Positions 54,711 through 64,000 of a stretch of DNA of 64,000 nucleotides are shown here, one piece after another. Source of the stretch: CAVQNQ01 sp963714205 (GTDB lineage: Bacteria; Acidobacteriota; Terriglobia; Bryobacterales; Bryobacteraceae); contig CAVQNQ010000004.1 of assembly GCA_963714205.1 (NCBI GenBank), positions 1 to 64,000 of the forward strand, read 5' to 3'. The notes below the pieces were generated by a model. That model did not search any database. It was not told the origin of the DNA and saw only the letters and a list, made by a program, of their open reading frames with translations. The translations under genes and the position numbers were made by a program. The first letter of the stretch is position 1, and each line of letters begins with the position of its first letter.

Positions 54711-55424
54711 ATGTTAGATTTGAGTCTAGGAGACGCATTGAGTTTCGAAGCTCCGGCTGCCTTCTTTCTTCAAACCAACATCTGGGAGATGGTCCAGCAT
54801 GGCGGCCCGTTCGGCATGCTTGTGCTGGCGAGTCTGGTGGCGTTCTCGGTTTTCTCCTGGACCGTGATTTTTTCCAAGGCTTCGTCGCTGCGCGGCGCCC
54901 GGCATAGCAACGCGCGGTTTCTACGCGCGTTTCGCAAGGCTCCCGGCCTGGAGGCCGTCATGGTGGCCAGCGAGCAGTACCGCCCGTCGCCGCTGGTGGC
55001 GGTCTTCGATTTCGGCTACGAGGAGATCGCCCGGCAGATCAAGGCGCGCGGCAAGATCACCAATCGCGCGGCGCTCGAGCGCAGCCTGCAACTGGGCATC
55101 AGCGAGGAAATGGCCAAGATGGAGCGCAACATGAACTGGCTCGCCACCACCGCCACGGTGACGCCTTTTATCGGCCTGTTCGGCACCGTGCTGGGGATCA
55201 TCCGCGCCTTCGTGGATCTGGGATACCAGGGCAGCACCAGCTTGCGGACCGTGGCGCCGGGCATCGCCGAAGCGCTGATCGCCACCGCCGCCGGGCTGGT
55301 GGCCGCCATTCCCGCCGCCATCTTCTACAACCACTACGGTCATGTAATCCGCGAGATCGGCGCACGCATGGACGATTTCGCATTGGAATTTCTCAACATG
55401 ACCGACCGCAGCTTCGGGGATTAG
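54711..55424 (+). CDS. tolQ: TolQ/ExbB/MotA-type proton channel subunit
   Basis: About 237 residues from ATG 54711; a TTG at 54739 with AGGAG upstream is an alternative start. Three membrane helices: FGMLVLASLVAFSVFSWTVIFS, MNWLATTATVTPFIGLFGTVLGIIRAF, and VAPGIAEALIATAAGLVAAIPAAIFYN with the conserved small and Thr residues of the family. First gene of a complete Tol-Pal operon, so it is named tolQ by context. It forms the proton channel with TolR. Confidence 0.92.
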   Translation: MLDLSLGDALSFEAPAAFFLQTNIWEMVQHGGPFGMLVLASLVAFSVFSWTVIFSKASSLRGARHSNARFLRAFRKAPGLEAVMVASEQYRPSPLVAVFDFGYEEIARQIKARGKITNRAALERSLQLGISEEMAKMERNMNWLATTATVTPFIGLFGTVLGIIRAFVDLGYQGSTSLRTVAPGIAEALIATAAGLVAAIPAAIFYNHYGHVIREIGARMDDFALEFLNMTDRSFGD

Positions 55425-55427
55425 CGC

Positions 55428-55874
55428 ATGGCGATAGGCGTGAACGGAGGCGGCGGGTTCGGTGGGCGCCGGCGCACCATGGGCGGGAGCCTCTCGGATA
55501 TCAACGTCACCCCTTTTGTGGACGTGGTGCTTGTGCTCCTCATTATCTTCATGCTGACAGCCCACGTGATGGAATTCGGCATCCAGGTGGATGTTCCCAA
55601 GGTGCGCGCCGTCAAGGACCAGGCGCAGGAGTTGCCGGTGATCAGCATCACCCGGGATGGCACCACCTACCTGAACGAACAGCCCACCAATATCAACGAT
55701 CTTCCGGCGGCCATCCAGTCGCGCTTCGGAAAGTCCAAGGCCGTCTATGTGCGCGCGGACAAACAGACTATCTGGGACCCCATTGCCCAAGTCACGGCGG
55801 CCCTGGGTGAAGCCGGTTTCCAGGTGAATATGGTCACGCAACCGGAGGATTCGGCCGCCAAGGGCGGCAAGTGA
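55428..55874 (+). CDS. tolR: TolR/ExbD-type biopolymer transport protein
   Basis: 148 residues. A Gly-rich N-terminus is followed by the signature DINVTPFVDVVLVLLIIFMLTA, where the Asp in FVDVVLVLL is the protonated residue. A periplasmic domain follows (VPVISITRDGTTYLNEQPTNINDLPAAI; VYVRADKQTIWDPIAQVTAALGEAGF). It starts three bases after tolQ and overlaps the next gene's GTG start. Confidence 0.95.
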   Translation: MAIGVNGGGGFGGRRRTMGGSLSDINVTPFVDVVLVLLIIFMLTAHVMEFGIQVDVPKVRAVKDQAQELPVISITRDGTTYLNEQPTNINDLPAAIQSRFGKSKAVYVRADKQTIWDPIAQVTAALGEAGFQVNMVTQPEDSAAKGGK

Positions 55875-56683
55875 TGGGCGCTGGAGCGGGCACTTATCTC
55901 GACATCCTGGACCAGCCGGAGCCCTTGCGGCGGTTCCTGGCCGGCTCGCTGGCACTGCACGTTTCCGCCGCGGCGGCCATTGTGGCGCTGTACTGGATAC
56001 ACCCCGGCCGGCACGAGCAATGGGGGGATATCAATGGCGGTGGGATGGGGTCGGTGGCCGTCGGCATTGTGAAGACCGTGCCGATGCCGGGCCGCTCCGG
56101 GCAGACCAACCCGGTGGCCAACGATACCGAGTCGGCCGTGCCCACGCCGCCGCCCAAAACCAAAGCTCAGCCCAAGGCTAAGGCGCCGGAGCCGGATGCC
56201 ATCCCCATCAAGAGCCGCAACGCCATCCGGAAGGCGCAACCGGCCGCCTCGGCCCCCAACAAGTGGCGCGAACAGCAAAAGGACCTTCCCAACCAGGTCT
56301 ACAGCCCCTCCGGCCAAGCCGTGGTATCGCCTATGTATGGCATGGCCGGCGGCGGCGGGGTGGGCATTGGCAATAATTCGCCATTCGGGACCCAGTTAGG
56401 CTGGTATGCCACCCTGTTGCGCGACCAGGTCGCGCGCAACTGGCGGACGGGCGATCTGGACCCGCGCCTGCAAAATGTGCCGCCGGTGATCATCGGCTTC
56501 GTCATCCAGCGGGATGGCTCGGTGGTTCCCGGGTCCGTGAGGGTGGTCCAGCGCAGCGGAAATGTGGCCGTGGATCTGTCGGCGCAGCGTGCCGTTTTGG
56601 ATGCCACGCCCTTTCCCGCGATTCCACCGCAATTTCCGCGGGACCGCGCGGAAATTGAAATGACATTTCAGTTGAGGCGATGA
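55871..56683 (+). CDS. TolA/TonB-like energy transducer
   Basis: About 270 residues from GTG 55871, overlapping tolR (GTGA); an ATG at 55874 is possible. One N-terminal helix (RFLAGSLALHVSAAAAIVALYW) leads to a Pro/Lys/Ala-rich linker (PPPKTKAQPKAKAPEPD), then a TonB/TolA C-terminal domain (WYATLLRDQVARNWRTG; VIIGFVIQRDGSVVPGSVRVVQRSGNVAVDLSAQRAV). The linker is short compared with proteobacterial TolA and lacks its long helical domain. Position identifies it as the TolA of this system. Confidence 0.88.
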   Translation: MMGAGAGTYLDILDQPEPLRRFLAGSLALHVSAAAAIVALYWIHPGRHEQWGDINGGGMGSVAVGIVKTVPMPGRSGQTNPVANDTESAVPTPPPKTKAQPKAKAPEPDAIPIKSRNAIRKAQPAASAPNKWREQQKDLPNQVYSPSGQAVVSPMYGMAGGGGVGIGNNSPFGTQLGWYATLLRDQVARNWRTGDLDPRLQNVPPVIIGFVIQRDGSVVPGSVRVVQRSGNVAVDLSAQRAVLDATPFPAIPPQFPRDRAEIEMTFQLRR

Positions 56684-58081
56684 ATGAAGAGGTTTGTCTG
56701 GGTTATTGCCGCTTTAGCCGCCGGCCTCCTGGTTCTGGCGGCCCAAAACCCCGATTTCCAGGGGATTATCACCAGCACTGAACGTCCCAGCATGGCGATT
56801 CCCGATTTTCGGGGCGACGGTCAGGCACAAGCCTTCATGGGGGCGTTCAATACGACCCTCCAGGCCGATGTCGCCAGCGCGGGGCTGTTCAAAATGGTCC
56901 CCAAGACGCTTTTTCCGGCCGCCATTCCGCAGCAGCCCACCGATTTTCGCCTGCCTCCTCCCGCACCCCCGCAGCCGGCCCGCCCACGGAGAGGCCAGAT
57001 GGTCGAACCGCCCACGGGGGGCGGGTTGTGGCTGACGGATTGGTCCGGGCCGCCGCCCAATGCCAACTACCTGGCCATCGGCTATACCTTCGTGCAGAGC
57101 AACCTCTTCGTGCTGAAGGGCTGGCTGATGGATCTGCGCCGCGACACCCCGGCCAACGCGCAGGTGCTCGGCAAGACCTACATCGAATCGCTGGACGAAG
57201 CCGGCGCGCGCAAGGCGGCTCATGAGTTCGCCGCCGACATCATCGCCCAGTTCGGCGGCAAAACCCTTTTCGGGACCCATATATATTTTGTTTCCAGCCG
57301 CAGCGGGCATAAAGAAATCTGGGTGATGGACCCCGACGGAGGCAATCAGCGCGCGATCACACATTTCAATTCGCTGACGGTGCAGCCGGCCGTTTCGCCC
57401 GACGGAACGCGTATCGCGTTTACTAGCTATGCTCGCGGAAATCCTGGTATATTTATCTTTTCTGTAGATCCGGTACGCGACTTGCGCTTCTATAATCAGC
57501 GAGGCGCCTCGGTGACCGAAACGCCTGCATTCACGCCCGACGGTAAACAGATCGTGTATTCTTCGTCGGCGAGCGGTCATTGCTGCTGGATTTATATTGC
57601 GAGTTTGGATGGAACCGGCCTGCGCCCCATCTCGTCATCCGTCTTTATCGATGTCGAGCCGAAGGTAAATCCGAAAACCGGCAGCGAGATCGCATTCGTT
57701 TCGGGCCGCTCCGGACCACAGCAGATTTACAGGATGAATATGGATGGAGCGGATGTGGAACGCCTGACCGATGGCACTGGCGAGGCTTCCAATCCTTCCT
57801 GGCATCCGGATGGCCAGATTCTGGCGTATGCGTGGACGCGGGGATACGCCACCGGACGATTCAACGTATTCATCATGGACGTTGCAACGCGCAAATACAC
57901 CCAGTTGACTCACGACGAGGGCCGCAACGAGAATCCGAGTTGGGCGCCGGATGGCCGGCACCTCGTGTTTGCCTCGACTCGCGGCGGTTCGCACCAGATC
58001 TGGACCATGCTGGCGGATGGAACGCAGTTGCAGCAACTCACCACGCAGGGTAGTAACGAGAGCCCCGTATGGGGCAAGTAG
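56684..58081 (+). CDS. tolB: TolB beta-propeller protein
   Basis: 465 residues starting right after the TolA stop. Signal peptide (VIAALAAGLLVLAAQ), N-terminal TolB domain (IPDFRGDGQAQAFMGAFNTTLQADVASAGLFKMVPK) interrupted by a Pro/Arg-rich insert (residues about 85-110), then WD40-like PD40 blades (SSRSGHKEIWVMDPDGGNQRAITHFNS; VSGRSGPQQIYRMNMDGADVERLTDGTGEASNPSWHPDG; STRGGSHQIWTMLADG). Periplasmic partner of Pal. Confidence 0.95.
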   Translation: MKRFVWVIAALAAGLLVLAAQNPDFQGIITSTERPSMAIPDFRGDGQAQAFMGAFNTTLQADVASAGLFKMVPKTLFPAAIPQQPTDFRLPPPAPPQPARPRRGQMVEPPTGGGLWLTDWSGPPPNANYLAIGYTFVQSNLFVLKGWLMDLRRDTPANAQVLGKTYIESLDEAGARKAAHEFAADIIAQFGGKTLFGTHIYFVSSRSGHKEIWVMDPDGGNQRAITHFNSLTVQPAVSPDGTRIAFTSYARGNPGIFIFSVDPVRDLRFYNQRGASVTETPAFTPDGKQIVYSSSASGHCCWIYIASLDGTGLRPISSSVFIDVEPKVNPKTGSEIAFVSGRSGPQQIYRMNMDGADVERLTDGTGEASNPSWHPDGQILAYAWTRGYATGRFNVFIMDVATRKYTQLTHDEGRNENPSWAPDGRHLVFASTRGGSHQIWTMLADGTQLQQLTTQGSNESPVWGK

Positions 58082-58105
58082 TTATGGATTCAGGAGGCGA
58101 TGTTC

Positions 58106-58899
<794 letters not shown>

Positions 58900-58975
58900 G
58901 ATAGTAACTGGGGTAAGACACATGGGAACGGGCGGGTCGAAGCCTGCCCGTTTTCCTCGCGAGGAGGGTTGTGCT

Positions 58976-59917
58976 ATGTTCCGACGCTTGTCGGTGTGCC
59001 TGTTGATTTTAGTGCTGTTGGCGCCGGCGCTGGCGTTCGCCGCCAACAAGGAAATAGAGGAGTTGCAGCGCGACGTGGCTCAGTTGCAGGACCAGGTGCG
59101 CCAGTTGCAGCAGTCTCAGGACCGGCAACTGGCGGCGCTGACCACCCTGGTGCAGCAGTCCGTAGACGCCGCCAACCGGGCCAATACCGCCGTGGCGGTG
59201 ATTCAGAACAACCTCCAGCAGAGCCTGAAGGACCAGGAAAGTAAAGTCGCCCCCCTCATGGTGGGGGTCACTTCGCGGTTGGATAGTCTCTCCAATGACA
59301 TGCGCACTACGCAGCAGGCGGTGTCGGATCTTACTACGTTGATTACCAAGCTCCAGGCGCAGTTGACCGACCTCGGCAATGCCGTGAAGGTACTGCAGGC
59401 GCCCGCCCCTCCGCCTCCGGGCGCGGCTCCGGCATCCCCGCCTCAGGGCGGAGCGGGTGGTATGGCGTCTGCTCCGGAGGTGCCCCCGATCGGCGCCGCC
59501 GACTTGTATGCCAATGCCATGCGCGACCGCAGCTCCGGCAAGCTCGACCTGGCACTCCAGGAGTTCAACGATTATCTGAAGTATTACGGGAATACCGATC
59601 TGGCCCCCAACGCCGAGTTCTACATCGGGATGATTCACTATTCCCAGAGCGATTTCGAAACCGCAGCCCAGGATTTCGACATGGTCCTGGAGAAATATTC
59701 CAAGAACGCCAAGACCGAAGACTCGTTGTTCTATAAGGGCATGAGCCTGTTGCGCGTGCCCGGGCACAAGACCCAGGCGGGTGACGAGTTCAAGGAGCTC
59801 ATCAAGGAGTTTCCCGGCACTGATCGGTCCAAGGAAGCCTGTACCCAACTGACCAGCCTCGGATACAATACCTGCCGCTTTCCGGCCACCGCCGCGAAAC
59901 GGGCCAAGAAGAAGTAA
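58976..59917 (+). CDS. cpoB: CpoB/YbgF-like cell division coordinator
   Basis: 313 residues from ATG 58976 behind GAGGAGG, which excludes an earlier in-frame ATG. Signal peptide (LLILVLLAPALAFAA), coiled coil (EIEELQRDVAQLQDQVRQLQQ ...), Pro/Gly linker, then tetratricopeptide-like repeats (LYANAMRDRSSGKLDLALQEFNDYLKYYG; AEFYIGMIHYSQSDFETAAQDFDMVLEKY). The usual last gene of tol-pal operons. Confidence 0.92.
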   Translation: MFRRLSVCLLILVLLAPALAFAANKEIEELQRDVAQLQDQVRQLQQSQDRQLAALTTLVQQSVDAANRANTAVAVIQNNLQQSLKDQESKVAPLMVGVTSRLDSLSNDMRTTQQAVSDLTTLITKLQAQLTDLGNAVKVLQAPAPPPPGAAPASPPQGGAGGMASAPEVPPIGAADLYANAMRDRSSGKLDLALQEFNDYLKYYGNTDLAPNAEFYIGMIHYSQSDFETAAQDFDMVLEKYSKNAKTEDSLFYKGMSLLRVPGHKTQAGDEFKELIKEFPGTDRSKEACTQLTSLGYNTCRFPATAAKRAKKK

Positions 59918-59927
59918 CCGCGGCTCC

Positions 59928-60638
59928 ATGCAGCCCAAGCCTCTCCCTCCTCCGGCCACCTACGAGCAACTGGCCGGATTGATCGACCACTCCCTGCTCG
60001 ATCCGGCTTTGACCAGCTCCCAGGTGATCGAGGGTCTCCAGCTCGCCAGGCGCTGCCAAGTGGCCGCGGTGATCGTGCGGCCGTGCGATATCGAAGCGGC
60101 GGTGCGCGCGCTCGATGGCTCGCCGGTGAAGCCGGCCAGCGTGGCGGGATTCCCGCACGGATCGCAAAACACGGCCACCAAGCTGTTCGAAGCGCGCGAT
60201 TTGCTGCGCCGGGGAGCCCGTGAAATCGATGCCGTGATCGCGGTCTCCCGCCTCGTCTCGCGCGAGTTCCAATACGTCGAGACCGAACTGGTGCAACTGG
60301 CCGAGGCGTGCCACAAGGAAGGCGCTATCCTGAAGGCGGTCTTCGAGAACGCGTATCTCACCGATGAGCTGAAGATCATCGCCTGCCGCGCGGCGGAACG
60401 GGCCGGGGCGGACCTGGCTTCAACCTCGACCGGCTTCGCGCCCGCCGGTTACGCGCTCGCGGATATCCGGCTCATGCGCCGGCACGTGCCGGAGACGATG
60501 GCGGTGAAGGCGGCCATGGTCAATACACTTGATGATTTACTGGCAGCGCGCGAGGCTGGCGCGGAGCGCATCGGGACGACCGCCACGGGCGCGATCCTGG
60601 ACGAGTGGAAGGCGCGGCTGGAAGGGTCCGCGCGGTAA
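59928..60638 (+). CDS. DeoC-like aldolase homologue lacking the usual Schiff-base lysine
   Basis: 236 residues with the DeoC barrel: LIDHSLLDPALT, VAGFPHGSQNTATKLFEA, EIDAVIAVSRLVS and TMAVKAAMVNTLDDLLAAREAGAERIGTT. In deoxyribose-phosphate aldolase the Schiff-base lysine lies in (F/L)(I/V)KTSTGF. Here the codons read LASTSTGF, with Ser in its place, while the second lysine (AVKA) and the Asp (EIDAVI) are kept. The reaction may therefore differ from classic DERA. It sits 10 bases after cpoB, and a Gfo/Idh/MocA gene follows. Confidence 0.8.
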   Translation: MQPKPLPPPATYEQLAGLIDHSLLDPALTSSQVIEGLQLARRCQVAAVIVRPCDIEAAVRALDGSPVKPASVAGFPHGSQNTATKLFEARDLLRRGAREIDAVIAVSRLVSREFQYVETELVQLAEACHKEGAILKAVFENAYLTDELKIIACRAAERAGADLASTSTGFAPAGYALADIRLMRRHVPETMAVKAAMVNTLDDLLAAREAGAERIGTTATGAILDEWKARLEGSAR

Positions 60639-60694
60639 CGCGCCGCCCGGGCCCGGATTCCGGGATTGATATCATCGAAGTCGGAGGCCGCGAA

Positions 60695-61959
60695 ATGCTC
60701 GACCCTGTGAACCGCCGCGATTTCTTGAAGGCCGCTGCCATGGCTGGGCCGGCGGCAATGACCGTGCGGGCCGCGAACGACAAGGTCAATATCGGCTGGA
60801 TCGGCGTGGGAACGCGCGGCCATGCCGGGATTGAGTGGCTGCACACGGCGGCGCCCGGCGATGTGGTCCTTTCGTCCATCTGCGACACCTATCAGGGTTA
60901 TATCGCGCGCGGCATAGACCGCGTCCGGACGATCTGGGGCAATGCGCCCACTACCCACGTGGACTATCGCGAACTGCTGTCTGACAAGGACATCGACGCG
61001 GTATTCATCATGACGCCCGAGCACCTGCACCACGAGATGGCCATCGCGGCGCTTCAGGCCGGCAAGCACGTGTATCTCGAGAAGCCGCTCGCCCATACCA
61101 TCGAGGAAGGCTGGGAGATCGTCAAAGCCTGGCAGAAATCCGGCAAGATCGTGCAGGTGGGCACCCAGAACCGCAGTTCATCGCTATATAAGAAGGCTAA
61201 AGAGCTGATCGACCAGGGCATGATCGGCGACGTGCATTTCGTGCGCGCGTTCTGGTATCGCAACGGGCTGCCTGAAGAGCCGGTGTGGCGCTACGACATC
61301 CCCAAGGAGGCCACCCCGCGGAACACCGACTGGAACCGTTTCCTGGGCCCCGCCCCGAAGCGGCCCTGGGATGCCTCGCGCTACTTCCAGTGGCGCCTGT
61401 ATTGGGACTACTCGGGCGGCATCTCGACGGACTTGCTGGTGCACCAGACCGATATCGTCAACTTCATGCTGAGTAAGACCGTGCCGCGGACCTGCGTGGC
61501 CTCCGGCGGCATTTACCGCTGGCGCGACAACCGAGACGTGCCGGACACCTTCAGCGCAATGTACGAATATCCCGGCGAGCTTCAGATCGACTACAGCTCC
61601 TACTACGGCAACGAGCACTACGGCTACGGCGAGCAGTTGTTCGGCAACGAGGGCACCATAGAGGTGATGGACCGCCAAAACCTGTACTTCACCCCCGAGA
61701 CTTTCAAGGGGAGGCCCCGGCCAACATCAGGGCGCGTCAGGCTATCCATTTGAACGGCAACAAGGATTTCAAGGAAGCCGACGGGGCCATCAACCACTTC
61801 CGCAACTTTATTCAGGCGGTGCTCGGCAAGGAACAGGTGATCGCGCCGCCTCCGGTGGGACAGCAGGCGGCCATTTCCGGCCACCTGGCCACCCTCTCGT
61901 TCAAGAACCAGAAGCGGATCGTCTGGGAGGAAGGCAGCAATAAGTACCGTTTCGTTTGA
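60695..61959 (+). CDS. Tat-exported Gfo/Idh/MocA-family oxidoreductase, one frameshift
   Basis: About 421 residues from ATG 60695. A twin-arginine signal (NRRDFLKAAAMAGPAAMTVRA) precedes the NAD(P)-binding fold (VNIGWIGVGTRGHAG), the family motif YLEKPLAHTIEEGW and the catalytic half (RDVPDTFSAMYEYPGELQIDYSSYYGNEHYGYGEQLFGNEGTIEV). In TTCAAGGGGAGGCC (near 61710) one G is missing from the run. The true C-terminus (IHLNGNKDFKEADGAINHFRNFIQAVLG...) is in the next frame to 61959. Probably a periplasmic sugar dehydrogenase or glycosidase-like enzyme. Confidence 0.9.
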
Positions 61960-61995
61960 CGTGGGAACGGACGCCCCACTGTATTAACCTGAAGT

Positions 61996-62874
61996 TTGCA
62001 CCCGATCTTTTCTCCGGTCCTCCCGCCACGGTTTGCGCGCTGGCGGCCGACGGCCCATTACCTGATGCAGACCGAGGCGCATGTATACGCGCTGGCGATT
62101 TCCGCCAGTGTGCTACTCTCCTTTTACCCCTTTTTGATCGTGATGCTTTCGTTCTGCCGCAACGTGCTGCACTGGCCGGCGGCGGTGGAAGCGGTCTACC
62201 TGGCCCTAAACGATTACCTGCCCGGCGACCTGGGCGATTTCGTGCGCCGTAACCTGCCGGCGCGCGGCACGCTGCAAATCACCTCGATGTTCCTTTTGCT
62301 CTTTACCGCCAACGGGGTTTTCGAGCCGCTCGAGGTGGCGCTCAACCGGGCCTGGGGAGTGGCCGCTAACCGCAGCTACCTGAAGAATCAGCTCGTGGCG
62401 CTGGGTATGATCTTCGCGTGCGGCGGGCTGGCGCTCGTTTCGCTGATGTTCTCGGCGATGAACCGGCGCTGGATCGCGGACTTCTTCGGCGCGCATGCCG
62501 ATGTGGAGGTCTGGGTGAACCTGCTGATCTTCAAAGCGGCGGCGGTGTCCATCTCGATTCTGGGTCTGTTCCTGATTTACTGGCTGCTGCCCAATCGCTC
62601 CATTCCGGCAAAACGCGTGGCGCCGGTTGCCATCGTGGTAGGCTTGGTCCTGGAAGCCTTCAAGTACATCAGCCTGCTCCTGTTCTGGCTTTCGCGCGAG
62701 AAGTTGCAGCGGGAATACGGGGTATTTCACAATTCGGCGGCCATCCTGATCTGGAGTTTCATCGGATCCCTGGTCGTGCTGGCGGGGGCCCACTGGACGG
62801 CGCGGCATGGTGAGAGCGACCCGCTAGCGGTGGGGGAGGAGACGGGGCAAGCGTGCGAGACTGGAAAGCCATAG
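61996..62874 (+). CDS. YihY/BrkB-family inner-membrane protein
   Basis: 292 residues from a TTG at 61996; an in-frame TGA lies eight bases before, and the first ATG is at 62065. Six helices typical of YihY (HVYALAISASVLLSFYPFLIVMLSF; QITSMFLLLFTANGVFEPLEVALNRAWGV; LKNQLVALGMIFACGGLALVSLMF; LGLFLIYWLLPN; VAPVAIVVGLVLEAFKYISLLLFWLS; FHNSAAILIWSFIGSLVVLAG). Function is unsettled (formerly misnamed RNase BN). The small GatC-like frame begins inside its last 22 bases. Confidence 0.88.
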   Translation: MHPIFSPVLPPRFARWRPTAHYLMQTEAHVYALAISASVLLSFYPFLIVMLSFCRNVLHWPAAVEAVYLALNDYLPGDLGDFVRRNLPARGTLQITSMFLLLFTANGVFEPLEVALNRAWGVAANRSYLKNQLVALGMIFACGGLALVSLMFSAMNRRWIADFFGAHADVEVWVNLLIFKAAAVSISILGLFLIYWLLPNRSIPAKRVAPVAIVVGLVLEAFKYISLLLFWLSREKLQREYGVFHNSAAILIWSFIGSLVVLAGAHWTARHGESDPLAVGEETGQACETGKP

Positions 62875-63020
62875 CCCGAGGGTTGGGTTTGGAAGCTGCG
62901 GCGACCGAGGCGGTCACGGCGCCGCTGGAAGCCTTGGAACGCGAATTCCGGCCGCTGGCCGCGGACCTTCCCGCGGAGCTCGAACCGGCTCTCGAGTTTC
63001 GCGCCGGGGAGCCCGAGTGA
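62853..63020 (+). CDS. Small GatC/AtzG-like protein preceding amidase
   Basis: 55 residues from GTG 62853 (GGAGGAG upstream): MRDWKAIARGLGLEAAATEA, continuing to ALEREFRPLAADLPAELEPALEF. The pattern of a short helix, a central helix and a terminal P-A-x-x-F segment resembles the small stabilising subunits of amidases (GatC, AtzG). It overlaps the amidase start as GTGA, supporting a two-subunit amidase. Family call is by size, pattern and position. Confidence 0.6.
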   Translation: MRDWKAIARGLGLEAAATEAVTAPLEALEREFRPLAADLPAELEPALEFRAGEPE

Positions 63021-64000
63021 CCATCGGCGAAGCCGCCGGCCGGCTGCGGCGGCGGCGGGTATCTTCCGCCGAGCTGACCGCCGCCGCGCTGGCGCGCATC
63101 GAACGCCTGAATCCGCCGTTGAACGCCTTCATCACGGTCACCGCGGAGATGGCCACGGCACGCGCGCGTGAAGCCGATAAGGAACTGGCGGCGGGCCGCG
63201 ATCGCGGCCCCCTGCACGGCATTCCGGTCGCGGCGAAGGACCTTTTCTGGACGCGCGGGGTGCGCACCACGGCCGGCTCCCGGATCTTCGAAAACTTCGT
63301 CCCCCAGAGCGACGCGGCCGTGGTGGAGCGCCTCGAGGCGGCCGGAGCGGTGCCTCTCGGCAAGCTGAACATGCACGAACTGGCCTACGGTGTCACCTCC
63401 CATAATCCGCATTACGGGCCGGTGCGCAATCCGTGGGATACCAGCCGCAGCCCGGGCGGCTCGAGCGGTGGCGCGGGCGCGGCCGTGGCCGCGGGCATGA
63501 TCTACGCCGCGGTTGGCAGCGACACCGGCGGCTCGATTCGCATCCCGGCGGCTTTCTGCGGAGTGGTGGGATTGAAACCCACTTACGGCCGCGTCAGCCG
63601 CTTCGGCGCCATTCCCCTGGGGTACAGCCTGGATCACGTGGGCCCCTTGGCTGGCTCCGTGCGCGATTCCGCGCTGGTCCTGAACGCCATCGCCGGATAC
63701 GACCGTCGCGATCCCTCCTGCTCGCGGTATCCCGTGGTGGACTACGTTCCCGAGGAGGGCTGCTCGATCCGCGGCCTGCGCGTCGGCTTTCCCGAGAATT
63801 TCTATCTGGAACGATTGCACCCGGACGTGGAGTTGGCGGTCCGGGGCGCCGTTGCCCGGGCCGGATCGCTGGGAGCCGAAATCAGGCCCATTCGGGTTCC
63901 GGATATCGAAGCCCTCAACGCGGTTGGACGGGTAATCCTCCTGGCGGAAGCGTCGGCTGCCCTGGAGCCTCATCTCGGCGACCGGGGACGCTTCGGCGCG
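63017..64000 (+). CDS. Amidase-signature enzyme (GatA/AtzE type), 3' end cut by window
   Basis: The frame opens at GTG 63017 and continues without a stop to base 64000 (328 codons). It shows the complete amidase signature: catalytic Lys in IPVAAKDLFWT (about residue 74), SRSPGGSSGGAGAAVAAGM with the cis-Ser, and the nucleophile Ser in GSDTGGSIRIPAAFCGVVGLKP. Family members hydrolyse amides or transamidate Glu-tRNA(Gln). With the small partner upstream, either a tRNA-type amidotransferase subunit or an AtzE-like hydrolase is possible; the missing C-terminus prevents a choice. Confidence 0.9.
   Translation, partial: MTIGEAAGRLRRRRVSSAELTAAALARIERLNPPLNAFITVTAEMATARAREADKELAAGRDRGPLHGIPVAAKDLFWTRGVRTTAGSRIFENFVPQSDAAVVERLEAAGAVPLGKLNMHELAYGVTSHNPHYGPVRNPWDTSRSPGGSSGGAGAAVAAGMIYAAVGSDTGGSIRIPAAFCGVVGLKPTYGRVSRFGAIPLGYSLDHVGPLAGSVRDSALVLNAIAGYDRRDPSCSRYPVVDYVPEEGCSIRGLRVGFPENFYLERLHPDVELAVRGAVARAGSLGAEIRPIRVPDIEALNAVGRVILLAEASAALEPHLGDRGRFGA

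Noticed and set aside
62759..63973. 404-codon minus-strand open frame at the right edge
   Set aside because: Antisense to the amidase, whose plus-strand frame carries the full catalytic signature.

Overview
The window looks like a piece of an Acidobacteriota chromosome, closest in style to Solibacter/Bryobacter-type soil bacteria. This rests on recalled family resemblance, not a search. The pointers are a large secreted receptor with an N-terminal carboxypeptidase-regulatory (CnaB-like) fold, paired secreted NHL-repeat proteins, a Tat-exported Gfo/Idh/MocA oxidoreductase, a Pal lipoprotein with long proline tracts, high GC, and many head-to-tail genes with ATGA or GTGA overlaps.

Region 1 (1-22,900, nearly all minus strand) is an energy and survival island. 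It holds a P-type proton ATPase, an IS110 insertion, class I fructose-bisphosphate aldolase, a STAS-like protein, phosphoketolase, acetate kinase, a HAD phosphatase, glycogen debranching enzyme, alpha-glucan phosphorylase, an internally deleted phosphoglucomutase, transaldolase and ribose-5-phosphate isomerase B. Together these would take stored glycogen through sugar phosphates to acetyl phosphate, acetate and ATP. SYLF, DUF1269-like, UPF0182, receiver-domain and small secreted proteins follow.

Region 2 (23,000-28,000) adds stress genes: a double PRC-barrel protein, a small stress protein, two double-domain universal stress proteins (one fused to a DksA-like N-terminus) and a DUF302 protein, with a sigma-54-type promoter candidate.

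Region 3 (28,000-37,200, minus) is a membrane operon. A TolC/adaptor/RND efflux system leads into a DUF2892 protein and two cytochrome bd-like subunits, one with two c-type haem motifs. Region 4 (37,200-46,200) is mixed: an anti-sigma-like zinc protein, a methyltransferase, an FmdB zinc ribbon, a GAF/AAA+/Fis sigma-54 activator, an SRPBCC protein, an IS630-type transposase, a dispersed repeat also found 40 kb away in inverted orientation, a fused remnant of dihydrolipoamide dehydrogenase and E2 genes, a sulfotransferase-like gene and a thioredoxin-like/repeat chimera.

Region 5 (46,400-52,900) has two NHL proteins, a tandem array of about 72 bp degenerate repeats, and the large receptor. Region 6 (52,900-64,000) is housekeeping: recN, a complete tolQ-tolR-tolA/tonB-tolB-pal-cpoB set, a DeoC-like protein lacking the usual Schiff-base lysine, a Gfo/Idh/MocA oxidoreductase, a YihY-type membrane protein, and a GatC/AtzG-like small protein overlapping an amidase that runs off the window.

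Two patterns cut across the window. Many well-conserved genes carry single-base frameshifts, some next to short homopolymers, which suggests residual sequencing error. Several loci also look like deletion scars that join the start of one gene to the end of another: pgm, lpd/E2, the ELGMHC/TlpA pair, dksA/usp, and the thioredoxin-like/repeat gene. These are either real genome decay or assembly collapses.
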